Below are positions 29,813-37,625 of a DNA stretch of 64,000 bases, piece by piece. The translations under genes and the position numbers were made by a program. The DNA comes from Saccharothrix obliqua (lineage in GTDB: Bacteria > Actinomycetota > Actinomycetes > Mycobacteriales > Pseudonocardiaceae): assembly GCF_019375475.1 (NCBI RefSeq), contig NZ_JAHXGQ010000004.1:682001-746000 (forward strand). The letters are read 5' to 3'. Each line of letters begins with the position of its first letter. The stretch's first letter is position 1. Below the pieces are notes generated by a model. The model had not been told where the DNA came from and did not search any database. It saw only the letters and a program-made list of their open reading frames with translations.

Positions 29813-30727
29813 GTGATCACCCACGTACGCAGCGTCAGTCTCGGCGTGCCGGACATGCACGCCGCCCGCGAATTCTACGAAAAGCACTGGCAATTAGACC
29901 TGGTGGGCACCGACGACGATCTGGTGTACCTCGGCGCGGGCTGCGCGGAAAACCACGTGGTGCGCCTGCGGGCGACACCGGAGTCCCGGGTCGACGTGCT
30001 CTCGTTCGCCGCCGAGTCACCCGCCGACGTCGACGCCGTCGCCGAGCGCGTCATCCGGCACCCGAGGGCGGCGCTGGTCGAGGAGCCCGGCACCGCGACC
30101 GACCCGAAAGACGGCCACCGCCTGCGGTTCCTCGACTTCGAGGGCCGCACCGTGGAGGTCGTGGCGGGCGCGGCGCGGCGGGAGTTCCGACCCGTGGAGC
30201 CGGGCGAGCACCGGCCGGTCGGGATCAGCCACGTCGTGCTCAACACCACCGACCTGATCGGTGCGAGCCATTTCTACGGCGCCGTGCTCGGTTTCCGCGT
30301 GTCGGACTGGGTGGAGGACGTCATGTGCTTCCTGCGCACCGGCAGCGCCCACCACGTCATCGCCTTCACGCGCGCGCCGCACGTTTCGCTGAACCACGTC
30401 GCATTCGAGCTGCGTGGTGTCGACGAATTCATGCGGGCGAGCGGCGCGATGCGTGGTCGTGGTTTCGAGCCGGTGTGGGGACCGGGGCGGCACGGGGTGG
30501 GCGAGAACACGTTCACTTATTTCCAGGACCCGTCCTCGCGATTCATCCTGGAATACACCTCGGACATGCTGCGGATCGAGGACGAGGAGCACTGGACGCC
30601 GCAGGTGTACCCGGCGAACGCCCAGACCAGCGACCAGTGGGGTGTCGGCAAGGCCCGGGACGAGCTGGTCTCCACCCTCCTGCGCGGCACCCCCGACCCG
30701 GGGCTGTGGACGCCGCCGCCGGTGTGA
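29813..30727 (+). CDS. Extradiol ring-cleavage dioxygenase (VOC superfamily)
   Basis: The 304-residue protein has two glyoxalase/VOC modules. The second carries the metal-ligand triad of type I extradiol dioxygenases: His in GISHVVLN near 143, His in SLNHVAFEL near 196 and Glu in RFILEYTSD near 246. The tail has TSDQWGVG, usual in catechol 2,3-dioxygenase/homoprotocatechuate-type enzymes. These use Fe(II) or Mn(II) and O2 to open catechol-like rings next to the diol. The gene is followed by a cis-diol-type dehydrogenase 22 bp downstream and faces the Rieske dioxygenase operon, so a ring dihydroxylation and cleavage sequence is encoded. The GTG start follows AAGGGG. The substrate is not determinable. 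Confidence 0.85.
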   Translation: MITHVRSVSLGVPDMHAAREFYEKHWQLDLVGTDDDLVYLGAGCAENHVVRLRATPESRVDVLSFAAESPADVDAVAERVIRHPRAALVEEPGTATDPKDGHRLRFLDFEGRTVEVVAGAARREFRPVEPGEHRPVGISHVVLNTTDLIGASHFYGAVLGFRVSDWVEDVMCFLRTGSAHHVIAFTRAPHVSLNHVAFELRGVDEFMRASGAMRGRGFEPVWGPGRHGVGENTFTYFQDPSSRFILEYTSDMLRIEDEEHWTPQVYPANAQTSDQWGVGKARDELVSTLLRGTPDPGLWTPPPV

Positions 30728-30749
30728 GCACCCGTCGAAGGAGGAGCTG

Positions 30750-31502
30750 GTGGACCGGACAGCGGTCGCGGTGGTGACCGGCGGGGCGTCGGGCATCGGG
30801 CACGCGGTGGTGGCCGACCTCGCCGCGCACGGGTACCACGTGGTGGTCCTGGACCGCGAGCACCCGACCGGGCAACCGCCCGACGGGGTGCTCGCGGTGA
30901 CGGGGGACGTGCGGGTCGCGGCGGACAACCAACGGGCGGTCGACGCGGCGTTGTCCCGCTTCGGCCGGCTGGACCTGTTCGTCGGCAACGCGGGCGTGCA
31001 CGACGCCGGGACCGGCGTGCGCGACCTGCCCGCCGCCGACCTGGCCGACCTGACCCGCCACGTGCTCGACGTGGACGTGGTCGGCTACCTGCTCGGCGCG
31101 GCGGCGGCGGCCGGTCCGCTGGCCGACCGCGGCGGGTCGATGGTGTTCACCCTGTCCGACGCGTCGTTCGTGGTGCGGGGCAACGGCACCGGGATCGCCT
31201 ACGCCGCGGCCAAGCACGCCGCGCTGGGGCTGGTGCGCCACCTCGCGGCCGACCTGGCACCGGCGGTGCGGGTCAACGCCGTGGCGCCCGGCGGCGTGGT
31301 GACGGGTCTGCGCGACGCCCGCGGCACGCTGGTCTACGACCGCCCGGTGGAGATCAGCGAGCACATCCGCGCCGCCAACCCCCTGGGACTGGTGCTCGCG
31401 CCGGACGAGATCGCGCCGCTGTACCGGTTCCTGGCCTCGCCGCACGCCAAGGGGATGACCGGCGAGGTGCTGCGCCCCGACGGCGGGCTGGCCGTGCGTT
31501 GA
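30750..31502 (+). CDS. SDR, cis-dihydrodiol dehydrogenase-like
   Basis: The 250-residue short-chain dehydrogenase has the cofactor motif TGGASGIG (residues 10-17) and NAG near 87. The active-site Ser lies in FTLSDASF, and YAAAKH with the catalytic Tyr and Lys is near 151. The order of features and the ending RPDGGLAVR closely follow cis-2,3-dihydrobiphenyl-2,3-diol dehydrogenase (BphB). Such enzymes rearomatise the cis-diol made by a Rieske dioxygenase to a catechol, which an extradiol dioxygenase then opens. Both partner enzymes are adjacent. The GTG start follows a good ribosome site (AAGGAGGAG). Cofactor preference appears NAD-type (Asp after the second strand, VVLDRE). Confidence 0.85.
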   Translation: MDRTAVAVVTGGASGIGHAVVADLAAHGYHVVVLDREHPTGQPPDGVLAVTGDVRVAADNQRAVDAALSRFGRLDLFVGNAGVHDAGTGVRDLPAADLADLTRHVLDVDVVGYLLGAAAAAGPLADRGGSMVFTLSDASFVVRGNGTGIAYAAAKHAALGLVRHLAADLAPAVRVNAVAPGGVVTGLRDARGTLVYDRPVEISEHIRAANPLGLVLAPDEIAPLYRFLASPHAKGMTGEVLRPDGGLAVR

Positions 31503-31532
31503 CCGCCCCACCCCAAGAGGATCGCCGACGAC

Positions 31533-31553
31533 GGGCCGGCCACGCGCCGGCCC
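31533..31553. terminator. Bidirectional hairpin between convergent operons
   Basis: A perfect 8-bp GC stem (GGGCCGGC / GCCGGCCC) with the 5-base loop CACGC lies in the 53-bp gap between the SDR stop (31502) and the stop of the convergent decarboxylase-like gene (31556). There is no T tract, as is common in high-GC actinomycetes. A terminator for both directions is the likely role. Confidence 0.6.
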
Positions 31554-31555
31554 CC

Positions 31556-33112
31556 TCACGCCACCACCACCTCCACCAGGTGGGGCCGCTCGGCCGCGAA
31601 CGCCGCGCGCAACGCGGGCGCGAGGTCTTCGGGCCGCTCGACCACCACGCCCGCGCACCCCTGGGCGCGGGCCAGCCCGGCGAAGTCCAGACCGCCCAAC
31701 CGCGTGCCGGGTGGCTTCTCGACGCCGAACCGCCGGGCGAAGTTCTCGACCGTCGCGTAACCGCGGTTGTTGACCACCACGACCGCGAGCGGCAACCCCA
31801 GCTCGGCCGCCGACCACAGCGCCTGGACCGCGTACATCGCCGAGCCGTCCCCGACGACGGCGACCACCCGGTCCCGCGGCCTGGCCAGCGCCACGCCGAC
31901 CGCCGCGGGCAGGCCGTGGCCGAGCGCTCCGCTGGCACAGGTGTAGAAGCTCTCCGGGCGGTCGTTGGGCAGGCGTTCGGTCATCACGGGCCGGGTGCCG
32001 GGCGCCTCCTCCACGATCACGCAGTTCGGCGGGCGCACGTCGGCCAACGTCTGCACCAGGTAGGACTGCGTGATCACGGCGCCCGGCGCTTCCCGCGGCG
32101 GCAGGTCGCGTGGTGGCGGCGTGGCACGCGGCCCCCGCGGCGGGTGGTCCAGCAGAGCGCGCACGGCGTGCCGGACACCGGTGACGACCGCGGTGCCCAG
32201 CGGTGCCCACGCCGCCGTGCCGGGGTCTTCGGTCAGCAGGTACAACGAGGCGGACGGCGGCAGGTGCGGTCCGCTGCCCGCGACGTGGTAGGTGAACACG
32301 GGCGCGCCCAACGAGAGCACCACGTCGTGCCCGGTCAGCAGTTCCACGATGCGCTCCCGCACCGGCGGCAGGAAACCCGCGAACAACGGGTGAGACTCGG
32401 GGAACGCGCAGCGGTGCGACATCGGCGCGGCCCACACGGCGGCGCGGTGCGCCTCCGCCAACGCGACGACGTCGGCGAACGCCCCGTCGCGGTCCACCTC
32501 CGAGCCGACGACGAACACCGGTCGCCGCGCCGTCGCCAGCGCCTCGCCCACGACGGCCAGCAGTTCCGGGTCACCGCGGCCGGCGCCCGAGACCACGCGG
32601 TGCGGCACCGGTGACGCGTGCCGGTCCCAGTCGTCGGCGGGCACCGACACCAGCACCGGTCCACGGGGCGGGGCGAGCGCCACGTGGCAGGCGCGGGCCA
32701 CGGCGGCGGGCACGTCCTCCGCCCGGAGCGGTTCGGCGCTCCACTTGACGTAGGGCCGGGGCAGTTCGGCGGCCTGCGCGGAGAACAGGTAGGGCTCGCC
32801 CGCCAGCAGCGACCTGGCCTGCTGCCCGGACAGGACGACCAGCGGGGTCCGGTTGCGGTAGGCGGTGAACAACGCGCCCATCGCGTGCCCCACACCGGCG
32901 GCCGAGTGCAGGTTGACGGCCGCGGGGCCGCCGGTGGCCTGGGCGTAGCCGTCGGCCATGCCCACCACCACGGACTCCTGGAGTCCCAGCACGTAGCGGA
33001 AATCGGCCGGGAAGTCGCGGAACATCGGCAGCTCTGTCGAACCCGGGTTGCCGAACACGGTCGTCATGCCGTGTGCCCGCAGCACGTCCACGACGGCCTC
33101 GCGGACCGTCAC
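31556..33112 (-). CDS. mdlC: Benzoylformate decarboxylase-like thiamine diphosphate enzyme
   Basis: The 518-residue protein matches the benzoylformate decarboxylase (MdlC) pattern along its length: FGNPGSTELPMF near 16, the cofactor-activating Glu in LQES near 44, NLHSAAG near 67, and VKWS then SVPADDWDRH. The ThDP-binding GDGSAMY near 425 is followed by the NN of the motif. The active-site Ser (NPGS) and His (NLHS) of the known enzyme are kept. The family converts phenylglyoxylate to benzaldehyde and can also ligate aldehydes. The GTG start overlaps the stop of the molybdenum hydroxylase large subunit (GTGA). A substrate of aromatic 2-oxo acid type is inferred from family and operon. Confidence 0.85.
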   Translation of the reverse strand: MTVREAVVDVLRAHGMTTVFGNPGSTELPMFRDFPADFRYVLGLQESVVVGMADGYAQATGGPAAVNLHSAAGVGHAMGALFTAYRNRTPLVVLSGQQARSLLAGEPYLFSAQAAELPRPYVKWSAEPLRAEDVPAAVARACHVALAPPRGPVLVSVPADDWDRHASPVPHRVVSGAGRGDPELLAVVGEALATARRPVFVVGSEVDRDGAFADVVALAEAHRAAVWAAPMSHRCAFPESHPLFAGFLPPVRERIVELLTGHDVVLSLGAPVFTYHVAGSGPHLPPSASLYLLTEDPGTAAWAPLGTAVVTGVRHAVRALLDHPPRGPRATPPPRDLPPREAPGAVITQSYLVQTLADVRPPNCVIVEEAPGTRPVMTERLPNDRPESFYTCASGALGHGLPAAVGVALARPRDRVVAVVGDGSAMYAVQALWSAAELGLPLAVVVVNNRGYATVENFARRFGVEKPPGTRLGGLDFAGLARAQGCAGVVVERPEDLAPALRAAFAAERPHLVEVVVA

Positions 33113-35487
33113 CTCTCCGTCCACTGAGGACTCCCCTCGATCCCGGCCTCGCGCAACGCGGCCCACACCCGCTCCGGTGTCATGGGTGTGGCCGTCAGGA
33201 CTTCCGCGATCTCCGGCACCGCCGCGGCCACGGCGCAGGCGATCGTCGCGGCGGGCGGGATCGCGCCGCCCTCGCCGAGCCCCTTGAACCCGCCGGGGTT
33301 CGCCGGGGACGGGGTGCACAGGTGTCGCACGTCGACCCGCGGGACGTCCCGCGCGGCGGGCAGCGGGTACTCCCGGAACGTGGTGCTCAGCGGTTCGGCC
33401 GTGTCGGGGTCGTGACGCACCTCTTCGAAGAGGGCGAGCCCGATGCCCTGCGCCACACCGCCGACGACCTGCCCTTCGGCGACAAGGGGGTTCACCAGCA
33501 CCCCGTTGTCGTGCACGGTCCAGTAGTCCTCCACCGTCACGACCCCGGTGTCGACGTCCACCGCGACCGCGGCACCGTGGGCACCGTGGGCGAAGGTGAT
33601 GGCCGGCGGGTCGAAGTCGACGTTTTCCTCCAGCCGGATGCGCTCGACGCCCTCCGGTCGGTGCCAGCCGCGCCAGGCGCGGTGGGCCAGTTCCCGCCAG
33701 CTGATCACGCCGGACGCACCGCGGAACACCGCCTCGGGCGAACCGGGTTCGACGTCGGCGGGCACGTCCAGCACGACGTCGGCCTCCGGGACGTCGAGCG
33801 CCCGCGCCGCCAGACCCAGCACGCGGGCCCGCAACCGGGCCGCCGCACGCAGCAGAGCGCCACCCGCGAGCACCAGCGCCCGGCTGGCCTGGGAGGCGAG
33901 GTCGGAGTGCGGCGCGGTGGCGGTGTCGCCCAGCCGGACGTCCACCCACCGCAGCGGCACGCCGAGGCCGTCGGCGGCGATCTGCGCCAGGCTGGTCTCG
34001 ATGCCCTGGCCCACCGCGGTGACGCCGGCGTGCACGGTCACCGTCCCGTCGTGGTTGACCACCAGCCGCACGCCTTCCCACCCGGCCCAGGCGATGTCGA
34101 ACTGCCGGATGAGGGCGCTCGGCGCGAAGCCGCTCATCTCCACGGTCGCCGTCACGGCGCTGCCCCGGCGCACCGGTCCGGCGGACGACGGCGGCGCCAC
34201 CCGGCGCGCGGCCGAGCGCAACGCGGCGGAGTAGTCGCCGCTGTCGTAAACCAGCCCGGTGCACGTGGTGTAGGGCATGTCCCCCGGCTCGACCATGTTG
34301 CGCAGCCGCAACGCAACCGGGTCGACACCCAGTTCCCGGGCCGCCTCGTCGACCAGCCGTTCCCGGATGAACGTCGACTCCTGCATCCCGTAACCGCGGT
34401 ACGCGCCGACCGGCACCAGGTTGGTGCACACCGCCGTGACCGTGCCGCCCGCCGCGGGGAACCGGTACGGCCCCTCGATGGTCAGGGCGGTGACCTGGAG
34501 CGGCCCGCTGCCCGCCTGGACGGCGAACGCGCCCAGGTCCCCCACCACGTCGGCGTGCAGCGCGAGGAACCGGCCGTCGGCGGCCACCGCCAGCCGGGCC
34601 CGGGTCCGCTGTCCCCGGCCCTGGTAGGCGGCGGTGAGGTTCTCGACGCGGTCCTCCACCCACTTGACCTGGCCGCCGAGCACCACGGCGGCCAGGCACA
34701 CCAGCGCCTCGTCCGCGTGCAGCGCCACCTTCCCGCCGAACGAGCCGCCGACGTCGCGGGCGACGACCCGGACGCGGTCGGCGCGCAGGCGCAGGACCGC
34801 CGCCAGCTCCTGCCGCACGGCGTGCGGCGACTGGGTGCTCGCGTGCACGGTGAGCAGCCCGGGACCCGGTTCCCACTCCGCGACCAGCCCGCGTGGTTCC
34901 AGCGGGCTGTGGCTGACGCGCTGGATGCCGAACTCGCGCTCGACCACCAGGTGCGCCTCGGCGAAGGCTTCGTCCAACCGGTCCCGGGGCGTGCCGAAGT
35001 GGGTGCGCCCCACGACGTTGCCCTCCGCCTCGGCGTGCAGCCGGGGCGCGCCCGGTGCGAGCGCCGCGGCGGTGGAGGCGACCGCGGGCAGCGGTTCGAC
35101 GCGCACGTCGACCAGTTCCGCGACGTCCTCCGCGGCGGCCCGGTCGGTCGCGACCACCAGGCCGATCGGCTGCCCGGCGTAACGCACCACGTCCACGGCC
35201 AGCTCGACGTGGTCGAGCCGCTGGTCCGGCAGCAGCCACGCCAGCGGGATCGGGTCGGTCAGCTCCGCGACATCCGCCGGCCCCAGCACGAGCAGGCACC
35301 GGGGGTCCGCGCGGGCGGCCGTCGCGTCGAAGGCCGTCACGCGGCCGTGAGCGACGGGGCTGCGCAGCACGGCGACGTGCCGCGCACCGGGGAACGGCAG
35401 GTCGTCGACGAAGCGGCCCCGACCCCGCAGCAGCGCCGGGTGGTTGCGCGGCGGCACCGGCAGTCCGATGTGGACCCGGGTGGTCAC
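33109..35487 (-). CDS. Molybdenum hydroxylase large subunit (xanthine dehydrogenase/CoxL family)
   Basis: The 792-residue protein is the molybdopterin-binding subunit of a xanthine dehydrogenase/aldehyde oxidase/CO dehydrogenase-type enzyme. Visible motifs are the GGSFGGK molybdopterin contact near 231, GAYRGYGMQES near 342, GQGIETSLAQIAADGL near 479, and the active-site Glu in GFKGLGEGGAIPPA near 742. The loop is AYRGYGM, not the AYRCSFR of true CO dehydrogenases, so hydroxylation of an N-heterocycle or oxidation of an aldehyde is more likely than CO oxidation. It overlaps the 2Fe-2S subunit gene upstream and the decarboxylase gene downstream. Confidence 0.9.
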   Translation of the reverse strand: MTTRVHIGLPVPPRNHPALLRGRGRFVDDLPFPGARHVAVLRSPVAHGRVTAFDATAARADPRCLLVLGPADVAELTDPIPLAWLLPDQRLDHVELAVDVVRYAGQPIGLVVATDRAAAEDVAELVDVRVEPLPAVASTAAALAPGAPRLHAEAEGNVVGRTHFGTPRDRLDEAFAEAHLVVEREFGIQRVSHSPLEPRGLVAEWEPGPGLLTVHASTQSPHAVRQELAAVLRLRADRVRVVARDVGGSFGGKVALHADEALVCLAAVVLGGQVKWVEDRVENLTAAYQGRGQRTRARLAVAADGRFLALHADVVGDLGAFAVQAGSGPLQVTALTIEGPYRFPAAGGTVTAVCTNLVPVGAYRGYGMQESTFIRERLVDEAARELGVDPVALRLRNMVEPGDMPYTTCTGLVYDSGDYSAALRSAARRVAPPSSAGPVRRGSAVTATVEMSGFAPSALIRQFDIAWAGWEGVRLVVNHDGTVTVHAGVTAVGQGIETSLAQIAADGLGVPLRWVDVRLGDTATAPHSDLASQASRALVLAGGALLRAAARLRARVLGLAARALDVPEADVVLDVPADVEPGSPEAVFRGASGVISWRELAHRAWRGWHRPEGVERIRLEENVDFDPPAITFAHGAHGAAVAVDVDTGVVTVEDYWTVHDNGVLVNPLVAEGQVVGGVAQGIGLALFEEVRHDPDTAEPLSTTFREYPLPAARDVPRVDVRHLCTPSPANPGGFKGLGEGGAIPPAATIACAVAAAVPEIAEVLTATPMTPERVWAALREAGIEGSPQWTER

Positions 35488-35957
35488 GGCTGGTCCTCCT
35501 TCCGGGCCTCGACGGCGCAGTGGCGTTCGACGGCGGCACGCAGACCGCCGTAACCGGTGCAGCGGCACAGGTGGCCGCCGAGCACGTCGGACGCCGGGGC
35601 ACCGGTGCGCCGGGCGTGCGTCATGCGCATCAGCAGCCCCGGCGTGCAGAACCCGCACTGCAACCCGTGCTCCTCCAGCAGGGCGCGCTGGGCCGGGCCC
35701 AGGTCGTCGCCCCGCGCCAGCGACTCGACGGTCTCCACCCGGCACCCGTCCGCCTGCACCGCCAGCACGAGGCACGAGCACACCGGCTCGCCGTCGAGCA
35801 GGACGGCACACGCGCCGCAGTCGCCCTGCTCGCAGCCCAGGTGGGTGCCCGTCAAACCCAGCGCGGTGCGCAGGTGCTCACCGAGCGATGTCCGCGGTTC
35901 GGCACGCGCCGTGCGGGCGGTCCCGTTCACGGTGATGGTGACTTCCCTGGTGTGCAG
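35484..35957 (-). CDS. Molybdenum hydroxylase 2Fe-2S subunit
   Basis: This is the small iron-sulfur subunit, with both clusters: GCEQGDCGACAVLLDG followed by Cys in VCSC for the plant-type cluster, and CGFCTPG plus CRCTGY for the C-terminal one. It passes electrons from molybdenum to the flavin subunit. Start choice is awkward. The GTG at 35928-35930 would cut off the first beta strand (VTITVNG) that all homologues have. A CTG at 35955-35957, preceded by GAAGGGGG, restores it, so I give that start (157 residues). With GTG the protein has 148 residues. The stop overlaps the large subunit start by 3 bp (GTGA). Confidence 0.87.
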   Translation of the reverse strand: MHTREVTITVNGTARTARAEPRTSLGEHLRTALGLTGTHLGCEQGDCGACAVLLDGEPVCSCLVLAVQADGCRVETVESLARGDDLGPAQRALLEEHGLQCGFCTPGLLMRMTHARRTGAPASDVLGGHLCRCTGYGGLRAAVERHCAVEARKEDQP

Positions 35958-35970
35958 CGTGATTCCCCCT

Positions 35971-36798
35971 TCACTCCAGTCCGGCGGTGATCCGGCGCAG
36001 CAGGGAGCGCAGCACCGCGTCGCGGTGGCCCGCCGCGTGGTCGACCGGCGCGGTGGCGAGCCCGGCCGACAGGTCGTCGGCGGTGCACCGCCTGCCCGGC
36101 AACGCCGCTTCCACCCCGGGCAGCCGCACCGGGGTCGGCGCCACTCCCCCGGCCGCCGCCCGCGCGGCGACGACCACGCCGCCTTCGACCGCCACGCCCA
36201 GCAACGCCACCACGAGCGGATAACCGCTGCCGCCCGGCCGGGCCAGTTCCGCGAACCCGAACCTCAGTTCCGGCACGCGCGGCACGACGACCTCGGTCAG
36301 CAGCTCGCCCGGCGCGAGGACCGTGGTGTGCGGTCCCGTGAAGAACTCGGCCGCGGGCACCACGCGCGCACCGCCCCGGTGCCGCAGGACCAGCCGGGCG
36401 TCGAGCGCGACCGCCGCCGCGGGCAGCTCGGCGGCCGGGTTGGCGTGGCACAGCGACCCGCCCAGCGTGGCGCGGGTGCGCACGTGCGGGTGCGCCACGG
36501 CGGACGCGGCGGTGGCCAGCACCGGCAGCGCGGCCACCACGTCCGGGTGGGACTCCAGCACCCGCAGCCGGGTCATCGCGCCGATCCGCACCTCACCGGC
36601 GGTGACCCGCACACCGGCCAGCCCGACGACGTGGTTGAGGTCGACCACCACGTCCGGGCGGACGCGCCGCAGGTTCAGCAACGGCACCAGGCTCTGGCCG
36701 CCCGCCAGCGGTGCGGCACGCGTGCCGCGCTCGGCCAGCAGGTCCAGCGCCGCGGCCAGGTCGACGGGCGCGACGTGGTCGAAGGCGACCGGTTTCAC
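35971..36798 (-). CDS. Molybdenum hydroxylase FAD subunit
   Basis: The 275-residue protein is the flavin-binding medium subunit (CoxM family). It has the pyrophosphate-binding LAGGQSLVPLLN near 31, then ATLGGSLCHANPAAELP near 107, and a typical C-terminal CO dehydrogenase flavoprotein domain. It receives electrons from the 2Fe-2S subunit. The GTG start at 36796-36798 overlaps the stop of the small protein gene upstream. The gene order FAD, 2Fe-2S, molybdenum subunit in the direction of transcription is usual for this enzyme class. Confidence 0.9.
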   Translation of the reverse strand: MKPVAFDHVAPVDLAAALDLLAERGTRAAPLAGGQSLVPLLNLRRVRPDVVVDLNHVVGLAGVRVTAGEVRIGAMTRLRVLESHPDVVAALPVLATAASAVAHPHVRTRATLGGSLCHANPAAELPAAAVALDARLVLRHRGGARVVPAAEFFTGPHTTVLAPGELLTEVVVPRVPELRFGFAELARPGGSGYPLVVALLGVAVEGGVVVAARAAAGGVAPTPVRLPGVEAALPGRRCTADDLSAGLATAPVDHAAGHRDAVLRSLLRRITAGLE

Positions 36799-37049
36799 GG
36801 CCGGTCCGCCTCGTCCCGCTCGGTGGTCACGCGGACCAGCTCGGTGGCCTGCTCGGGTGTGAGCAGGCACAACGCCTCCAGCACGGTGGCGTCCAGCAGC
36901 ACCTGCCGCCGGGTGCGCTCGGAGACGAGCTTGAGCCGCAGGCCGTTGCCCGTGGTGCGGGTCGAGACCACCACCGCGGCGCCCTCGCAGGCCACCCGGC
37001 ACAGCCGCACTTCCTCCGGGTCACCGGGTTCCCGGGCCAGTCCACTCAT
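36795..37049 (-). CDS. Small protein of unknown function in the dioxygenase/hydroxylase operon
   Basis: This 84-residue protein has no membrane segment. It contains two Cys (LCRVACEG) near 17-21 and an amphipathic C-terminal half with two helices (VLEALCLLTPEQATELVRVTTERDE). It lies between the Rieske dioxygenase beta subunit (21 bp gap) and the FAD subunit of the molybdenum enzyme (4 bp overlap), so it is co-translated with them. It is not a ferredoxin, as it lacks the cysteine pattern. An accessory or assembly role is possible but not shown. Confidence 0.7.
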   Translation of the reverse strand: MSGLAREPGDPEEVRLCRVACEGAAVVVSTRTTGNGLRLKLVSERTRRQVLLDATVLEALCLLTPEQATELVRVTTERDEADRP

Positions 37050-37070
37050 GCGTGCTCCTCGGGCAGCGGG

Positions 37071-37625
37071 CTAGAAGATGATCGACAACTGCTCGACGGT
37101 CGGCACCTCGACGTCGAGCAGGACGCGCCGGGCACGCACCCGGTAGTCACCCCCGCCACGCGGCACCAGCACGTCCTGGCGGGACGCGGTGACCAGCGCG
37201 CTGTGCTCGACGCCCCGGTTGGCGGTCACCAGCAGGTTGGCGTCGACGCGCACGGTGTCCGCGCCGGGCACGGCGAACACCCGGACACCGCCGAGGAAGT
37301 GGCGGGTGGTGGCGGCCGGCCGGTCGGACCACGCGTGCCGCAGGTCGACCCGACCGAGCTTGAGCCGCAGGGTGCGCTTGGTCGCCTCGAACAACACGGC
37401 GGTCGCGCTGTGCCGGGGCAGCGCCGGGTCCTCCCGCAGCAGCGGCACCGGGACGCGGTAGAGGAAGTCGGGTTCGAGCAGGTCCAGCCAGTCGTCGTAG
37501 CGCGCCTCGTCCAGCGCCGCGGCCTCCTCGACCAGGAACGCGGTCACCACGCGGTCGAGGTCGGCACGCCGGGCGCCGCGCTCGGGGAAGGCGGTGGGGT
37601 CCGCGCCGACCGCCGGCTCAGCCAT
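37071..37625 (-). CDS. Aromatic-ring-hydroxylating dioxygenase, beta subunit
   Basis: The 184-residue protein has the small-subunit fold of Rieske dioxygenases (NTF2/scytalone dehydratase-like). Family signs are VTAFLVEEAAALDEARYDDWLDLL near the start, HAWSD near 103 and the ending VRARRVLLDVEVPTVEQLSIIF. The beta subunit is structural and forms the alpha3beta3 oxygenase. Its ATG overlaps the end of the alpha subunit gene by 8 bp. The length is normal for the family. Confidence 0.9.
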   Translation of the reverse strand: MAEPAVGADPTAFPERGARRADLDRVVTAFLVEEAAALDEARYDDWLDLLEPDFLYRVPVPLLREDPALPRHSATAVLFEATKRTLRLKLGRVDLRHAWSDRPAATTRHFLGGVRVFAVPGADTVRVDANLLVTANRGVEHSALVTASRQDVLVPRGGGDYRVRARRVLLDVEVPTVEQLSIIF

